From: Aurantimonas endophytica
GTDB lineage: Bacteria > Pseudomonadota > Alphaproteobacteria > Rhizobiales > Rhizobiaceae
DNA: 64,000 bases
Direction of reading: 5' to 3'
Assembly (NCBI RefSeq): GCF_014196845.1
Contig: NZ_JACIEM010000006.1
Coordinates: 310,001 to 374,000 of the forward strand
Each line of letters opens with the position of its first letter. Position 1 is the stretch's first letter. Below, piece by piece: positions 9,470 through 20,479 of this stretch. Both the position numbers and the translations under genes were made by a program. The notes beneath the pieces were generated by a model. The model did no database searches and had not been told where the DNA came from. It was given only the letters and a program-made list of their open reading frames with translations.

Positions 9470-10318
9470 ATGGGCGATCTTATGGCTGGCAAGCGAGGCC
9501 TCATCATGGGCGTCGCGAACCACAACTCCATTGCGTGGGGCGCTGCCAAGGCGCTGTCGGCGCAGGGCGCGGAGATCGCGCTCACCTATCAGGGCGAGGC
9601 GTTCGGCCGCCGCGTGCGGCCGCTGGCGGCCGAAATCGGCAGCAGGCTGGTGATCCCCTGCGACGTCGAGGACACGGCTTCCCTCGACCAGGTCTTCGAG
9701 ACGCTGAAGGCGGAATGGGGCACGATCGACTTCGTGCTTCATGCCATCGCCTTCTCGGACAAGTCGGAGCTGAAGGGCCTCTACGCCGACACGACGCGCG
9801 AGAATTTTTCGCGCACCATGCTGATCTCCTGCTTCTCCTTCACCGAGGTCGCCAGGCGGGCGGCGGCGATCATGACGAATGGCGGCTCGATGGTCACCAT
9901 GACCTACGGCGGCGCCGTCCGCGTCATGCCCAACTACAACGTCATGGGCGTCGCCAAGGCGGCGCTCGAGGCGTCGGTGCGCTATCTCGCGGCGGATTTC
10001 GGCCCGCGCAACATCCGCATCAACGCCGTCTCCGCCGGACCGGTCCGCACGCTCGCCGGTGCCGGCGTCTCCGACGCGCGGCTGATGTTCAATTTCCAGC
10101 GGCGCAACGCGCCGATGCGGCGCAACACGACGATCGAGGAGGTCGGCGGCGCCGTGCTCTACCTCATGTCGGATCTCGCCAACGGCGTCACGGGCGAGAT
10201 CCATTACGTCGATTCCGGCTACAACATCATGTCGATGCCCTCGCTGGACGAGCTGAAGGCGCAGGAGCACCGCAAGGCGATCGTCGAGGGCGACGAGATA
10301 CCCGACGACGTCAAATAG
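9470..10318 (+). CDS. fabI: FabI, enoyl-ACP reductase (NADH)
   Basis: Short-chain-dehydrogenase-type enoyl-ACP reductase that completes each fatty acid elongation cycle. From ATG 9470 it is 282 aa, with the cofactor loop GVANHNSIAWG and the Tyr156-x6-Lys163 pair in PNYNVMGVAKAALE, the same numbering as E. coli FabI. An in-frame ATG at 9452 overlaps the fabB stop, but AAGGGG lies 5 bases before 9470, which I prefer. Conserved AISAGP-type block is seen as NAVSAGPVRTLA. It is the last gene of the fab operon. Confidence 0.95.
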   Translation: MGDLMAGKRGLIMGVANHNSIAWGAAKALSAQGAEIALTYQGEAFGRRVRPLAAEIGSRLVIPCDVEDTASLDQVFETLKAEWGTIDFVLHAIAFSDKSELKGLYADTTRENFSRTMLISCFSFTEVARRAAAIMTNGGSMVTMTYGGAVRVMPNYNVMGVAKAALEASVRYLAADFGPRNIRINAVSAGPVRTLAGAGVSDARLMFNFQRRNAPMRRNTTIEEVGGAVLYLMSDLANGVTGEIHYVDSGYNIMSMPSLDELKAQEHRKAIVEGDEIPDDVK

Positions 10319-10346
10319 GAGGCGTGCGCCCGCCGGTGCTCCCCGG

Positions 10347-11057
<711 letters not shown>

Positions 11058-11111
11058 TTATAACTTGATGAGGCATGACTAGCAAATGAAACCCGAGGAG
11101 GAGTGCGGGTC

Positions 11112-11549
11112 ATGGCAGGGATGGAAGCACGCGCCATACGCGACCTGATCGACGCGCGGAACGACGCCGTCCGCGCCGGCGACACGGCCCGCGCCATGGC
11201 TGCGATGGCAAAGGACGTGGTGACCTTCGACCTCGCGCCGCCGCTGCAGCTGGCCGGGGCGCCGGCCCGCGACACCGCCGGCATGGAAGAGTGGTTGGCG
11301 ACGTGGGATGGCCCGGTCTCGGTGGTGATGCCGGAGCCGACAGTGGTCGTCGAGGGCGACATCGCCTTCGCCCACGGTCTCAGCCGGATGCGCGGCGTGA
11401 AGCGCGGCGAGGGACCGATCGACCTCTGGTACCGGTCGACCCTCTGCCTGAAGCGCGGCCCCGACGGCTGGTCGCTGCTGCACGAGCACCATTCCGTGCC
11501 GATGAAGATGGACGGCAGCGGTCTCGCCGCCACCGACCTTCACCCCTGA
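11112..11549 (+). CDS. SnoaL/NTF2-like protein (DUF4440 type)
   Basis: A 145-aa single-domain NTF2-like protein: IRDLIDARNDAVRAGD, then ALAPPLQLAGA-type and DLWYRSTLCLKRGPDGW, LLHEHHSVP at the end. Members bind small hydrophobic ligands or act as isomerases; no activity can be assigned here. GGAGGAG lies 8-14 bases before the ATG at 11112, which I prefer over an upstream GTG. It is the first gene of a three-gene set with VOC and DUF1428 proteins, divergent to the HxlR regulator. Confidence 0.78.
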   Translation: MAGMEARAIRDLIDARNDAVRAGDTARAMAAMAKDVVTFDLAPPLQLAGAPARDTAGMEEWLATWDGPVSVVMPEPTVVVEGDIAFAHGLSRMRGVKRGEGPIDLWYRSTLCLKRGPDGWSLLHEHHSVPMKMDGSGLAATDLHP

Positions 11550-11582
11550 CATCATGATCGCCACGCTGAGGAGGACGAACCT

Positions 11583-12011
11583 TTGGCCCAGATGATTTTC
11601 GTGAACCTGCCGGTCGCCGATCTCGACCGATCCATTGCCTTCTACGAGGCCATCGGCGCGAGGCGTAACCCGCAATTCTCCGACGACACCGCGGCCTGCA
11701 TGGTGTTCTCGGACACGATCCACGTGATGATCCTCACCCATGCCAAGTTCGGCGCCTTCACCCCCAAGGCGATCGCCGACGCCCGCGCCACCAGCGAGGT
11801 GCTGATCGCCCTGTCCACCGACAGCCGCTCGGAGGTGGACGCGATGGTGGACGCCGCCGCGAGCGCCGGGGGATCGGCCGACCCGGTGCCGCCCCAGGAC
11901 CACGGCTTCATGTACAATCGCAGTTTCGAGGATCCGGACGGCCACATCTGGGAGCCGGTATGGATGGATCCTGCCGCGGTGGCGGGAAATGAGGAAACGC
12001 AGGCGGCGTGA
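11583..12011 (+). CDS. VOC-superfamily (glyoxalase/bleomycin-resistance-like) protein
   Basis: A 142-aa vicinal-oxygen-chelate fold protein. It begins FVNLPVADLDRSIAFYEAIGA and ends with FMYNRSFEDPDGHIWEPVWMD, whose Glu/His positions match the metal-binding ends of the fold. The subgroup resembles lactoylglutathione-lyase-like proteins of unknown substrate. The start is a TTG at 11583 preceded by GGAGGA; an ATG three codons on is possible. It sits 33 bases after the SnoaL-like gene and 42 before DUF1428. Confidence 0.82.
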   Translation: MAQMIFVNLPVADLDRSIAFYEAIGARRNPQFSDDTAACMVFSDTIHVMILTHAKFGAFTPKAIADARATSEVLIALSTDSRSEVDAMVDAAASAGGSADPVPPQDHGFMYNRSFEDPDGHIWEPVWMDPAAVAGNEETQAA

Positions 12012-12053
12012 ACTGCTGAGCAGGCGCGCCGGTAAAGATCAGGGAGGAAGAGC

Positions 12054-12410
12054 ATGGACTATATCGACGGATTCGTGGTGCCCGTCCCGGCCGAGAACCG
12101 GGAGGCCTATCGCGCCCTGGCCGCGAAGGTCGCACCGTTATTCATGAAGCACGGCGCCAAGCGCCTGGTGGAATGCTGGGGCGACGACGTGCCGGACGGC
12201 AAGGTCACCGACTTCCGCGGCGCCGTGAAGGCCAAGGAGGGAGAGGTCGTGGTGTTTTCCTGGATCGCCTGGCCGGACAAGGCGACGCGCGATGCCGGCA
12301 TGGCAGCGTTCAGGGAAGATCCCGAGATCAAGATGGAAGCCGACATGCCTTTCGACGGCCAGCGGATGATCTTCGGCGGCTTCGAAACCATCGTGGACGA
12401 GGCCGGCTAG
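12054..12410 (+). CDS. DUF1428 (YbaA-type) protein
   Basis: A 118-aa protein with the family signature MDYIDGFVVPVPAENREAYR, ECWGDDVPDGKVTDF and FSWIAWPDKATRDAG, and the end FDGQRMIFGGFE. This is a dimeric ferredoxin-like fold family (E. coli YbaA) of unknown function. GGGAGGA lies about 6 bases before the ATG. It closes the HxlR-controlled gene set. Confidence 0.88.
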   Translation: MDYIDGFVVPVPAENREAYRALAAKVAPLFMKHGAKRLVECWGDDVPDGKVTDFRGAVKAKEGEVVVFSWIAWPDKATRDAGMAAFREDPEIKMEADMPFDGQRMIFGGFETIVDEAG

Positions 12411-12498
12411 GCGGCGACCTACCAGCCTCGTCAGCGGTCGCTAAGGCGGATGCTGCCGATGGGGCTGGGCGAACTTGCTGGCGGCTCCGGCGATCGGC

Positions 12499-13107
12499 TC
12501 ACCGCCACGGGGCCGTTGCCGCCAGCCATTGCCGCGTCCGCGCTTCCGGGTCGGCATGGCGCGTCACGTCGGTGACGACGGCGGCGACGTCGGCGCCCGC
12601 CTCGAAGACTTGCGGCAGGTTCTCGGCGGTGATGCCGCCGATCGCCACGAGCGGCAGGTCGCCGACCTGCTCGCGCCACCGCGTCAGCCGGGCCGGCGTC
12701 TGCGGCGCCCATTTCATCGCCTTGAGCTTGGTCTCCCAGATCGGGCCGAGCGCGACATAGTCCGGCGCCGCGGCAAGCGCGGTGGCGAGTTCCGCGCGGT
12801 CGTGCGTGCTGATCCCGAGCCGCAGCCCCGCCGCCCGTATTGCGACAAGATCGGCCTCCGCCAGGTCCTCCTGGCCGAGATGCACGAAGTCGCAGCCTTC
12901 CTCGATCGCCAGCTGCCAGTGATCGTTGACGACCAGCGTGCAGCCATGGACGGTGCACACCGCCTTCGTCCGCCGCACCGCATCGCGGAGCCTCTCCGGA
13001 TCCATGTCCTTGGCGCGCAGCTGCAGGAGCTTCACCCCGACCGGCACCAGAAGCTCGGCCGTCTCCGCATCGTCGACGATCAGGTAGAACGGGTCGAGCC
13101 GGGTCAT
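12499..13107 (-). CDS. thiE: Thiamine phosphate synthase, ThiE-like
   Basis: Predicted to join the pyrimidine (HMP-PP) and thiazole phosphate to give thiamine monophosphate. 202 aa of TIM-barrel type with [31 protein letters not shown] and AIGGITAEN blocks. The loop [16 protein letters not shown] is a variant of the usual GPIFPT-type loop and is common in alphaproteobacterial ThiE proteins; a TenI-like role is a less likely alternative. Its ATG overlaps the thiG stop (ATGA), so the two are translationally coupled. Confidence 0.88.
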   Translation of the reverse strand: MTRLDPFYLIVDDAETAELLVPVGVKLLQLRAKDMDPERLRDAVRRTKAVCTVHGCTLVVNDHWQLAIEEGCDFVHLGQEDLAEADLVAIRAAGLRLGISTHDRAELATALAAAPDYVALGPIWETKLKAMKWAPQTPARLTRWREQVGDLPLVAIGGITAENLPQVFEAGADVAAVVTDVTRHADPEARTRQWLAATAPWR

Positions 13108-13913
13108 TCGCCGCCGCCCAGCATCGCCTGTCCGAAGGTCGGCGTCGAGGGCGCTGCCATGTCACGCGGGTCCATCGGGTCGGCGCACCAGGCAAGTCGC
13201 CCGGCCTCGACCGCCGTCGCGAAGGCGCGCGCCATCGCGACCGGGTCGCCGGCGCGGGCGACCGCGGTGTTGAGCAGCACGCCGTCATAGCCGAGCTCCA
13301 TCGCGGCGGCGGCATGCGACGGCAGGCCGAGCCCCGCGTCGACGATCAGCGTCAGCTCCGGGAAATAGGCCCGCAACTGCCGCAGCCCGTAGCGGTTGTT
13401 GAGCCCGAGCCCGGAGCCGATCGGCGCGCCCCACGGCATCAGCACGCGGCACCCGGCCTCCACCAGCCTGTCGGCGACCGACAGATCCTCGACCGTGTAG
13501 GGCAGCACCTTGAAGCCGTCCGCAACGAGGATCCGCGCCGCCTCGACCAGCCCGAACACGTCGGGCTGCAGCGTCTCGGCGTCGCGCACGACTTCCAGCT
13601 TGATCCAGTCGGTGGCGAACACCTCGCGGGCCATCTGCGCCGTCGTCACCGCCTCGCGCGCCGAGTGGCAGCCGGCGGTGTTCGGCAGTACCTTCACGCC
13701 GAGTTCGCGGATCAGCGACCAGAAGGCCTGGCCGGCACGGCCTGTGCCGGACTCACGGCGCAGCGAAACCGTTACCACCCCGACGTCGGCGGCTTTCACC
13801 GAGTCCGAGAGAATCTGCGGCGAGGGGTAGAGCGACGTGCCGAGCATCAGCCGCGAGCCAAGTCGCGTGCCGTAGATGTCCATGCCGTCCGGCATGGTTG
13901 CGGATCCGTCCAT
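13104..13913 (-). CDS. thiG: ThiG, thiazole synthase
   Basis: Forms the thiazole phosphate from deoxyxylulose phosphate, dehydroglycine and ThiS-thiocarboxylate. 269 aa; the Schiff-base lysine is Lys105 in TDWIKLEV, followed by [28 protein letters not shown] and the phosphate-binding [11 protein letters not shown]. The ATG at 13913 is preceded by GGGAGG, which lies inside the last codons of thiS, so translation is probably coupled. The gene sits between thiS and thiE in a thiO-thiS-thiG-thiE operon behind a TPP riboswitch. Confidence 0.95.
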   Translation of the reverse strand: MDGSATMPDGMDIYGTRLGSRLMLGTSLYPSPQILSDSVKAADVGVVTVSLRRESGTGRAGQAFWSLIRELGVKVLPNTAGCHSAREAVTTAQMAREVFATDWIKLEVVRDAETLQPDVFGLVEAARILVADGFKVLPYTVEDLSVADRLVEAGCRVLMPWGAPIGSGLGLNNRYGLRQLRAYFPELTLIVDAGLGLPSHAAAAMELGYDGVLLNTAVARAGDPVAMARAFATAVEAGRLAWCADPMDPRDMAAPSTPTFGQAMLGGGE

Positions 13914-13918
13914 ATGGC

Positions 13919-14116
13919 TCAGCCTCCCTTCATCGGGGCGATGATCTCGACAGCGTCGCCCTCGGCAATCGGCGTGTCGGCGCGCGCCTCGCGTGGCACG
14001 AAATCGCGGTTGAGGGCGGTCGCGACGATCGCTCCCTCGTAGCCGAGCTCCAGGAGCAGGGCATCGAGCGTCGGGGCGAGGACGTGCTGCGCCTCGCCAT
14101 TGACGATTATGTTCAT
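13919..14116 (-). CDS. thiS: ThiS, sulfur carrier protein
   Basis: A 65-aa ubiquitin-like sulfur carrier, [20 protein letters not shown] at the start and the essential C-terminal Gly-Gly (APMKGG). The terminal glycine is adenylated and thiocarboxylated by a ThiF-type enzyme before delivering sulfur to ThiG. The family motif [12 protein letters not shown] is present. Its ATG overlaps the thiO stop by ATGA. Confidence 0.94.
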   Translation of the reverse strand: MNIIVNGEAQHVLAPTLDALLLELGYEGAIVATALNRDFVPREARADTPIAEGDAVEIIAPMKGG

Positions 14117-15090
14117 GATGCTGCCTTCAATCCTTCGCCGAGAATGTGGGTGACGGCCTCCTCCGCCACTGCCGGGGAGAGCAGGAAGCCGTGGCGGTAG
14201 AGCCCGTTGACGGTGACGACGCGCCCGTGCCGGGAAACGCGCGGCAGATTGTCGGGGAAGGCGGGGCGCAGGCCGCTGCCGGTCTCGACGATCTCCGCCT
14301 CGGCAAAGGCGGGGTGCAGCGCATAGGCCGCGTTGAGGAGATCCACCATCCCGCGTGCGGTGACGCCGCGCCGGTCGTCGCTTTCCACGACGGTAGCGCC
14401 GACCATGAACAACCCGTCGCCGCGCGGCACGACATAGACCGGCCAGCGCGGATGCAGCAGCCGGACAGGGCGCGACAGCGACAGGTCGTCGCTCTTCAGG
14501 ATCAGCATCTCGCCCCGCACCGGCCGCAGCGCCGGCGTTTCTTCGGCCGCCGCGAAACCGCGGCAATCGACGACAAAGTCATGATCGAGCGTCGCGGCGT
14601 CGACGGAAGCGCCGAAACGGACGGGGCCGCCGGATCGGCTGACGCGGGCGGCAAGGCTCTCCAGCGCAAGGCGCGGGTCGAGATGGGCTTCCTCGGGGAA
14701 GAACAGCGCCTCGCTGAAGCGACCGGCCAGATCCGGCTCCAGCATCGCGATCCGGTCAGACCCGATCCGCTCGTGACCGCGCGTGCGGCGGGCGAACCGG
14801 GCGAGGTCGCTGCGGTCCCGCCAGGGTGCGACCACCAGCGTGCCGCCGCGCTCGACGCGGGGTACGTTCGTCGACCACCAGTCGATCCCGGCAAGCCCGG
14901 GGGCAATGATGCCGGGGCCGGCGTCCTCGGCCTCGCAGTACGGGGCGAGCATGCCGCCGGCGAGCCATGACGCCGCGCCCGCGCCGAGACGGTCGGAGGC
15001 TTCGAATATCTCGGCCGTCAGGCCCCGCTCGGCGAGCCGTGCCGCGGTGACCAGCCCCGCGGCGCCGGCGCCGATGATGGCGATGCGCAT
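14113..15090 (-). CDS. thiO: ThiO, glycine oxidase
   Basis: FAD-dependent glycine oxidase that supplies dehydroglycine for thiazole formation. From ATG 15090 it has 325 aa; the FAD site is [20 protein letters not shown] at the N-terminus, and the substrate domain ends with the family block [17 protein letters not shown]. The frame is open upstream through the riboswitch, but homology starts at [10 protein letters not shown] 14-codon reading frame with a good ribosome site ends 2 bases before it and may couple translation. It is the first enzyme gene after the TPP riboswitch; no thiC is present here. Confidence 0.92.
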   Translation of the reverse strand: MRIAIIGAGAAGLVTAARLAERGLTAEIFEASDRLGAGAASWLAGGMLAPYCEAEDAGPGIIAPGLAGIDWWSTNVPRVERGGTLVVAPWRDRSDLARFARRTRGHERIGSDRIAMLEPDLAGRFSEALFFPEEAHLDPRLALESLAARVSRSGGPVRFGASVDAATLDHDFVVDCRGFAAAEETPALRPVRGEMLILKSDDLSLSRPVRLLHPRWPVYVVPRGDGLFMVGATVVESDDRRGVTARGMVDLLNAAYALHPAFAEAEIVETGSGLRPAFPDNLPRVSRHGRVVTVNGLYRHGFLLSPAVAEEAVTHILGEGLKAAS

Positions 15091-15092
15091 GG

Positions 15093-15137
15093 TCAGGCCG
15101 GTCCCGTGCCGGATGTGCCCGAATGGCTGGCGTGCAT
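15093..15137 (-). CDS. Possible leader peptide upstream of thiO
   Basis: A 14-codon reading frame (MHASHSGTSGTGPA) preceded by GGCGGAGG at 6 bases and ending with TGA two bases before the thiO ATG. The thiO start itself has no other obvious ribosome site, so ribosomes finishing this peptide could re-initiate on thiO. That is an inference from spacing; the peptide may simply be the site where the riboswitch acts. Confidence 0.35.
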   Translation of the reverse strand: MHASHSGTSGTGPA

Positions 15138-15226
15138 CGCGTCCTCCGCCTTTTGTCGGGTTCGCGTGCTGACGAATAGGATGAAAATACCGTGCATGAC
15201 CCGCCGATCGGGGGTCGCCGACACCA

Positions 15227-15313
15227 TCCCTCCGCCAGTGCAAACTGGATCAGGTTCGAAGGGTCGCCACGCACATGGGTGGCCTCTCAGTTCCCTGCCG
15301 GAACTCCCCTTGG
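15227..15313 (-). ncRNA. TPP riboswitch (THI element)
   Basis: On the minus strand this segment shows the conserved thi-box parts in order: a first stem with AACTGAGAGG, a variable stem (CCACCCATGTGCGTGG), then ACCCTTCGAACCTGATC and a closing GGCGGAGGGA. These are the pyrimidine- and pyrophosphate-binding arms of the TPP aptamer. It lies 137 bases upstream of thiO and should turn the thi operon off when thiamine pyrophosphate is plentiful. Confidence 0.95.
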
Positions 15314-15456
15314 ATGGGGTGAATCTGTGGGTGCGGGCCGGCAGTGTCAACGGTGGCCACGAATTACTCGCGCAATCACGCAGCCGGCCGGGCAGTCGGT
15401 CTCCCTGCGTCGGCCTACCGCAGTTTCAGCGAGTGGGTGCCGGCGTTTCTCACGGC

Positions 15457-15481
15457 GTCATCCTCGGGCTTGACCCGAGGA
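15457..15481. repeat. Palindromic intergenic element
   Basis: The palindrome tcctcgggcttgacccgagga, in the wider form gtcatcctcggg..., is of a type often dispersed between genes in alphaproteobacteria. It sits between the TPP riboswitch and the DUF2937 gene. Only one copy was seen in this window, so its repeat status rests on knowledge of other genomes. Confidence 0.5.
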
Positions 15482-15528
15482 CCCGTGCCAAGCCGCCGCC
15501 GTCCGCCGCTGAGAGCGTGGCGCCCGCC

Positions 15529-16044
15529 TCACCCGTACGGAATCCGATTCGCCCGCCGCCGTCGCCGCATGCGTACCGCGCCGTGGCAGCTTGCCCCGAA
15601 GGCCCAGCCGAGCCCGAAGCCGGCAAGCGTCAGCAGGAGGCCCTCCAGCGACACCGGCAGCGCCGGGCGGTAGTCCTCGCCGGTCCGCCGGGCGATCGCC
15701 CAGTCCGGGTCGCCGGCGGCGATGAACGGGCGCGACAGCGGCGCGGCCTCGATCAGATCGCGGTAGCGCCGCTCGACATCCTCGAACCGCGCTATCGTGG
15801 TGGCGGCATCGGCGCCCTGCCGCACGACGAGCGTGTCGGCATTGGTCCGCAGTCGCTCCAGCGCCTCCTGGCGCGACAGGGCGAAGCTGCGGGCGCTCTC
15901 GTCGAACCGGGCGACGATCTGCCGAAGCTCGTCCGCCGCGCCGCCCAGCCGCTGCAGATATTGCTGGGTGAACTCGACCGACTGGCTGAAGGTCAGGCCG
16001 AGAAGGATCGCCGCAAAGAGGCGGATCAGCAGCGCCGACATCAT
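15529..16044 (-). CDS. DUF2937 family membrane protein
   Basis: A 171-aa protein with an N-terminal hydrophobic helix (MMSALLIRLFAAILLGLTFS), a long charged helical middle (residues about 30-110, rich in Arg/Glu/Ala, likely coiled coil), a second hydrophobic stretch (VSLEGLLLTLAGFGLGWAFG) and an Arg-rich tail. This matches DUF2937, of unknown function. GGAG lies 6 bases before the ATG at 16044. It follows the LysR gene on the same strand at 82 bases and may be in its operon. Confidence 0.78.
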   Translation of the reverse strand: MMSALLIRLFAAILLGLTFSQSVEFTQQYLQRLGGAADELRQIVARFDESARSFALSRQEALERLRTNADTLVVRQGADAATTIARFEDVERRYRDLIEAAPLSRPFIAAGDPDWAIARRTGEDYRPALPVSLEGLLLTLAGFGLGWAFGASCHGAVRMRRRRRANRIPYG

Positions 16045-16126
16045 GCTTTCTCCGTTGGCCGCACCTGCCGTCGCACGACAATGACGCGCGGGGCTTGCGC
16101 GATCCACGCGCGGGCCTGAAAGCGCC

Positions 16127-17020
16127 TCAGGCGAACAGCCGCGTGCCGCGCTCGCCAATCGAGCGGAAGCTCGCGGCGACATGCTCGGCCAGCGCTTCCG
16201 CCACAGCCCCGACGCCATCCCGCCGGGCGAGCGTCATCCGGTAGGAGCCGAGCTGCGGCAGCCCGCGTTCGGGGCCGAGCCGCACCAGGCTGTCCGAGAC
16301 GACGCTGAGCGGCAGCGGCGCGATGGCGAGATCGGCGGCCACCGCCGCGATCTGGCCCTGGCAGAACTCGCTGCGATAGGCGAGGCGGTAGTCGATTCCG
16401 GCCCGGTCGAGCGCGTCCAGCGCCACGGCGCGCCAGGAACAGCCGTGATCGGCGAGCGCCAGTGGCAAGGGCCGGGTCTCCGCCGCCATGCCGCCCCGCG
16501 CGCCGATCCATACCAGCGGCTCGGTGTGGATGACGTTCGGGCCGTCGGCAGCGGCGTCGCTGGCATGGATCGCGATGTCGAGTTCGCCGTTCGCGCACAG
16601 CCGCTGCAGCTCCACCGTGCGGTCCAGCAGCACCGCCACCTCGACCCGCGGATGAGTCTCGGCGAAGCGCCGCAGAATGTCGGGGATGGCGATTATGCCG
16701 GCATCGTTCGGCACGCCGAGCCGCACGCTGCCCTCGCAGCAGGCGGATTCCGTGAACCGGGTAAACGCCTCGTCGTTGAGCTTCAGCAGCCGGCGCGCAT
16801 AGCCGAGGAAGATCTCGCCATCCGGTGTCAGCGCCACGCTGCGGGCGTCGCGCCGGAACAGGTCGCGGCCGACCATGTCCTCGAGCTTCTTGACCTGCAG
16901 GCTGACGGCGGAGGGGCTGCGATGCACCCGCTCGGCGGCGCGCGAGAAGTTTCCGGTATCGGCGATCGCCACGACCGTCCGCGCGAGATCCATGTCGAGA
17001 TTGGGAAGGGCCCGGAACAT
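16127..17020 (-). CDS. LysR-family transcriptional regulator
   Basis: A 297-aa regulator with the LysR helix-turn-helix at the N-terminus (LARTVVAIADTGNFSRAAER, HRSPSAVSLQVKKLEDMVGR) and a periplasmic-binding-type effector domain after residue 90. An in-frame TTG at 17026 would add two codons; I prefer ATG 17020 with AGG 6 bases upstream. It is divergent to the DUF1127 gene with 101 bases between them, and that gene is its most likely target by the usual LysR rule. The effector is unknown. Confidence 0.88.
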   Translation of the reverse strand: MFRALPNLDMDLARTVVAIADTGNFSRAAERVHRSPSAVSLQVKKLEDMVGRDLFRRDARSVALTPDGEIFLGYARRLLKLNDEAFTRFTESACCEGSVRLGVPNDAGIIAIPDILRRFAETHPRVEVAVLLDRTVELQRLCANGELDIAIHASDAAADGPNVIHTEPLVWIGARGGMAAETRPLPLALADHGCSWRAVALDALDRAGIDYRLAYRSEFCQGQIAAVAADLAIAPLPLSVVSDSLVRLGPERGLPQLGSYRMTLARRDGVGAVAEALAEHVAASFRSIGERGTRLFA

Positions 17021-17121
17021 GTGCAACCTGTTAGAAAAACTCGACGACAGGGTTACAGTTTCTCGTTTCTCAAATCAATGAGGAAACCTCATATTGCCAC
17101 CAACAGCAATTGGAGGTTCTC

Positions 17122-17400
17122 ATGTTCAGATCCCTTTACGACCCCCGCCTCGGCGACGAAGAGGCGGATCTGCCGGCTTCCGGTCTCGTCACGCGGCTCA
17201 AGTCTTGGACCGTCGAGCGGCGCCGGCAACGACTGCAGCGGGATGCGTTCAACACGCTGCTGCGGGTCGACGGGCATATCCTCGCCGACGTCACGGGCCT
17301 CACTCGCGAGCAGGTCGAGCACGCGGCCAGACTGCCGCTGAGCGTCGATGCGACCCAGGTGATCCGCCTGATACAGGCAGATGCCTGGCGCCGTCGCTAA
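17122..17400 (+). CDS. DUF1127-like small protein
   Basis: A 92-aa protein. A basic, Trp-containing helix (SWTVERRRQRLQRDAFNTLL) is followed by ILADVTGLTREQVEHAARLP, the arrangement of the DUF1127/YjiS family (usually 45-90 aa), whose short members bind RNA or proteins in phosphate and carbon control. GGAGG lies 5 bases before the ATG. It is divergent to the LysR gene and followed by a strong terminator. Confidence 0.68.
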   Translation: MFRSLYDPRLGDEEADLPASGLVTRLKSWTVERRRQRLQRDAFNTLLRVDGHILADVTGLTREQVEHAARLPLSVDATQVIRLIQADAWRRR

Positions 17401-17462
17401 GCGGTGCGACGCCGTGGAGGCAGGCCGGTCCTGCCTCGCCGCTACCCCAGCGACACACGAAA

Positions 17463-17490
17463 AAAGGCGCGCCCCAAGGGGCACGCCTTT
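17463..17490. terminator. Rho-independent terminator between DUF1127 gene and pnp
   Basis: Inverted repeat aaaggcgcgcccc / ggggcacgccttt with a 2-base loop and one mismatch, preceded by A5 and followed by a short T-run. It separates two convergent genes and can serve both. Confidence 0.8.
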
Positions 17491-17517
17491 CATCATGCGA
17501 AGTGAAGATGGGGCCGA

Positions 17518-19650
<2,133 letters not shown>

Positions 19651-19910
19651 GTTCTTGCCTTTTCATCCTGCGCTCCGTGGTGCCCGCCTGGGGCACCGGA
19701 GCCGGAGCGCGTTTCGTGGTCGAAACGCGTCATGGGCAAGACGACGGGAGGCTTCGCGGGAACCCTTCTCGGTTCCGCCGCGGTGGCCTGGCCACCACGT
19801 TTTCCGGAAGCATCCGGCAATCCTGCCCCATGACCGTTCGGTGGTCGGACGCCGCGACTGTTTCGCGATATCCGGGGCTGTGGCGCTCTTGAGGAGCGCC
19901 GAAATGCGAC

Positions 19911-19942
19911 CGGCGGGCCCCGGTTTCATCCAGGGCCCGCCG
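19911..19942 (-). terminator. Hairpin after rpsO (terminator or processing site)
   Basis: Perfect 10-bp GC-rich stem (cggcgggccc / gggcccgccg) with a 12-base loop, 12 bases after the rpsO stop. There is no T-tract. A second hairpin (ggcgctc / gagcgcc, 19882-19900) follows. In rpsO-pnp units of other bacteria such hairpins are RNase III sites or partial terminators. Confidence 0.55.
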
Positions 19943-19954
19943 GAGCTAAATTGG

Positions 19955-20224
19955 TTAGCGGCGCAGGCTGAGGCGGCCGATAAGCGTCTGGTAGCGCTCT
20001 TCTTCCCGCGACTTCAGATAGTCGAGGAGGCGGCGGCGCTGCGAGACCATCTTCAGAAGGCCACGACGCGAGTGGTTGTCCTTCTTGTGGTCCTTGAAGT
20101 GACCGGTCAGATTGTTGATGCGCTCGGTGAGGATCGCCACCTGGACTTCCGGCGAACCGGTGTCGCCTTCCTTGGTGCCGTATTCCTTCATGAGCTCTGC
20201 TTTACGCTCAAGCGTGATCGACAT
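19955..20224 (-). CDS. rpsO: Ribosomal protein S15
   Basis: Small-subunit protein that binds 16S rRNA helices in the platform. 89 aa, normal length, with [40 protein letters not shown] and [13 protein letters not shown]. It is upstream of pnp. The gene truB, which often precedes rpsO, is not adjacent; instead the divergent DUF899 gene follows a 255-base spacer. Confidence 0.98.
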   Translation of the reverse strand: MSITLERKAELMKEYGTKEGDTGSPEVQVAILTERINNLTGHFKDHKKDNHSRRGLLKMVSQRRRLLDYLKSREEERYQTLIGRLSLRR

Positions 20225-20408
20225 CGAAATCCCTTTCTTGGAAGTCGTGAGGGTTCGGTCGCCCTTGGCCGGGATGTCGTCCAGCGAGGGCCATGAATAC
20301 GCGGACGGACACGAGGTCAGTCGGCGCCTGCCGCATATAGGCCAAAAAAGCGGGGATTGCTAGCCGCTCCCGGAGAGCCGGCATCGGCTCCCGGAGCGCC
20401 GGCCGGCT

Positions 20409-20437
20409 TTGACAGAAGCGAAAAGGGTTGATATCAA
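20409..20437 (+). promoter_or_regulatory. Sigma70-type promoter for DUF899 gene
   Basis: TTGACA (20409-20414), a 17-base spacer and TATCAA (20432-20437) lie 43 bases upstream of the DUF899 start. Confidence 0.55.
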
Positions 20438-20479
20438 CACAAAGGGAGAATGAGACGGTTCGCTGATCAGGAGGATTTC

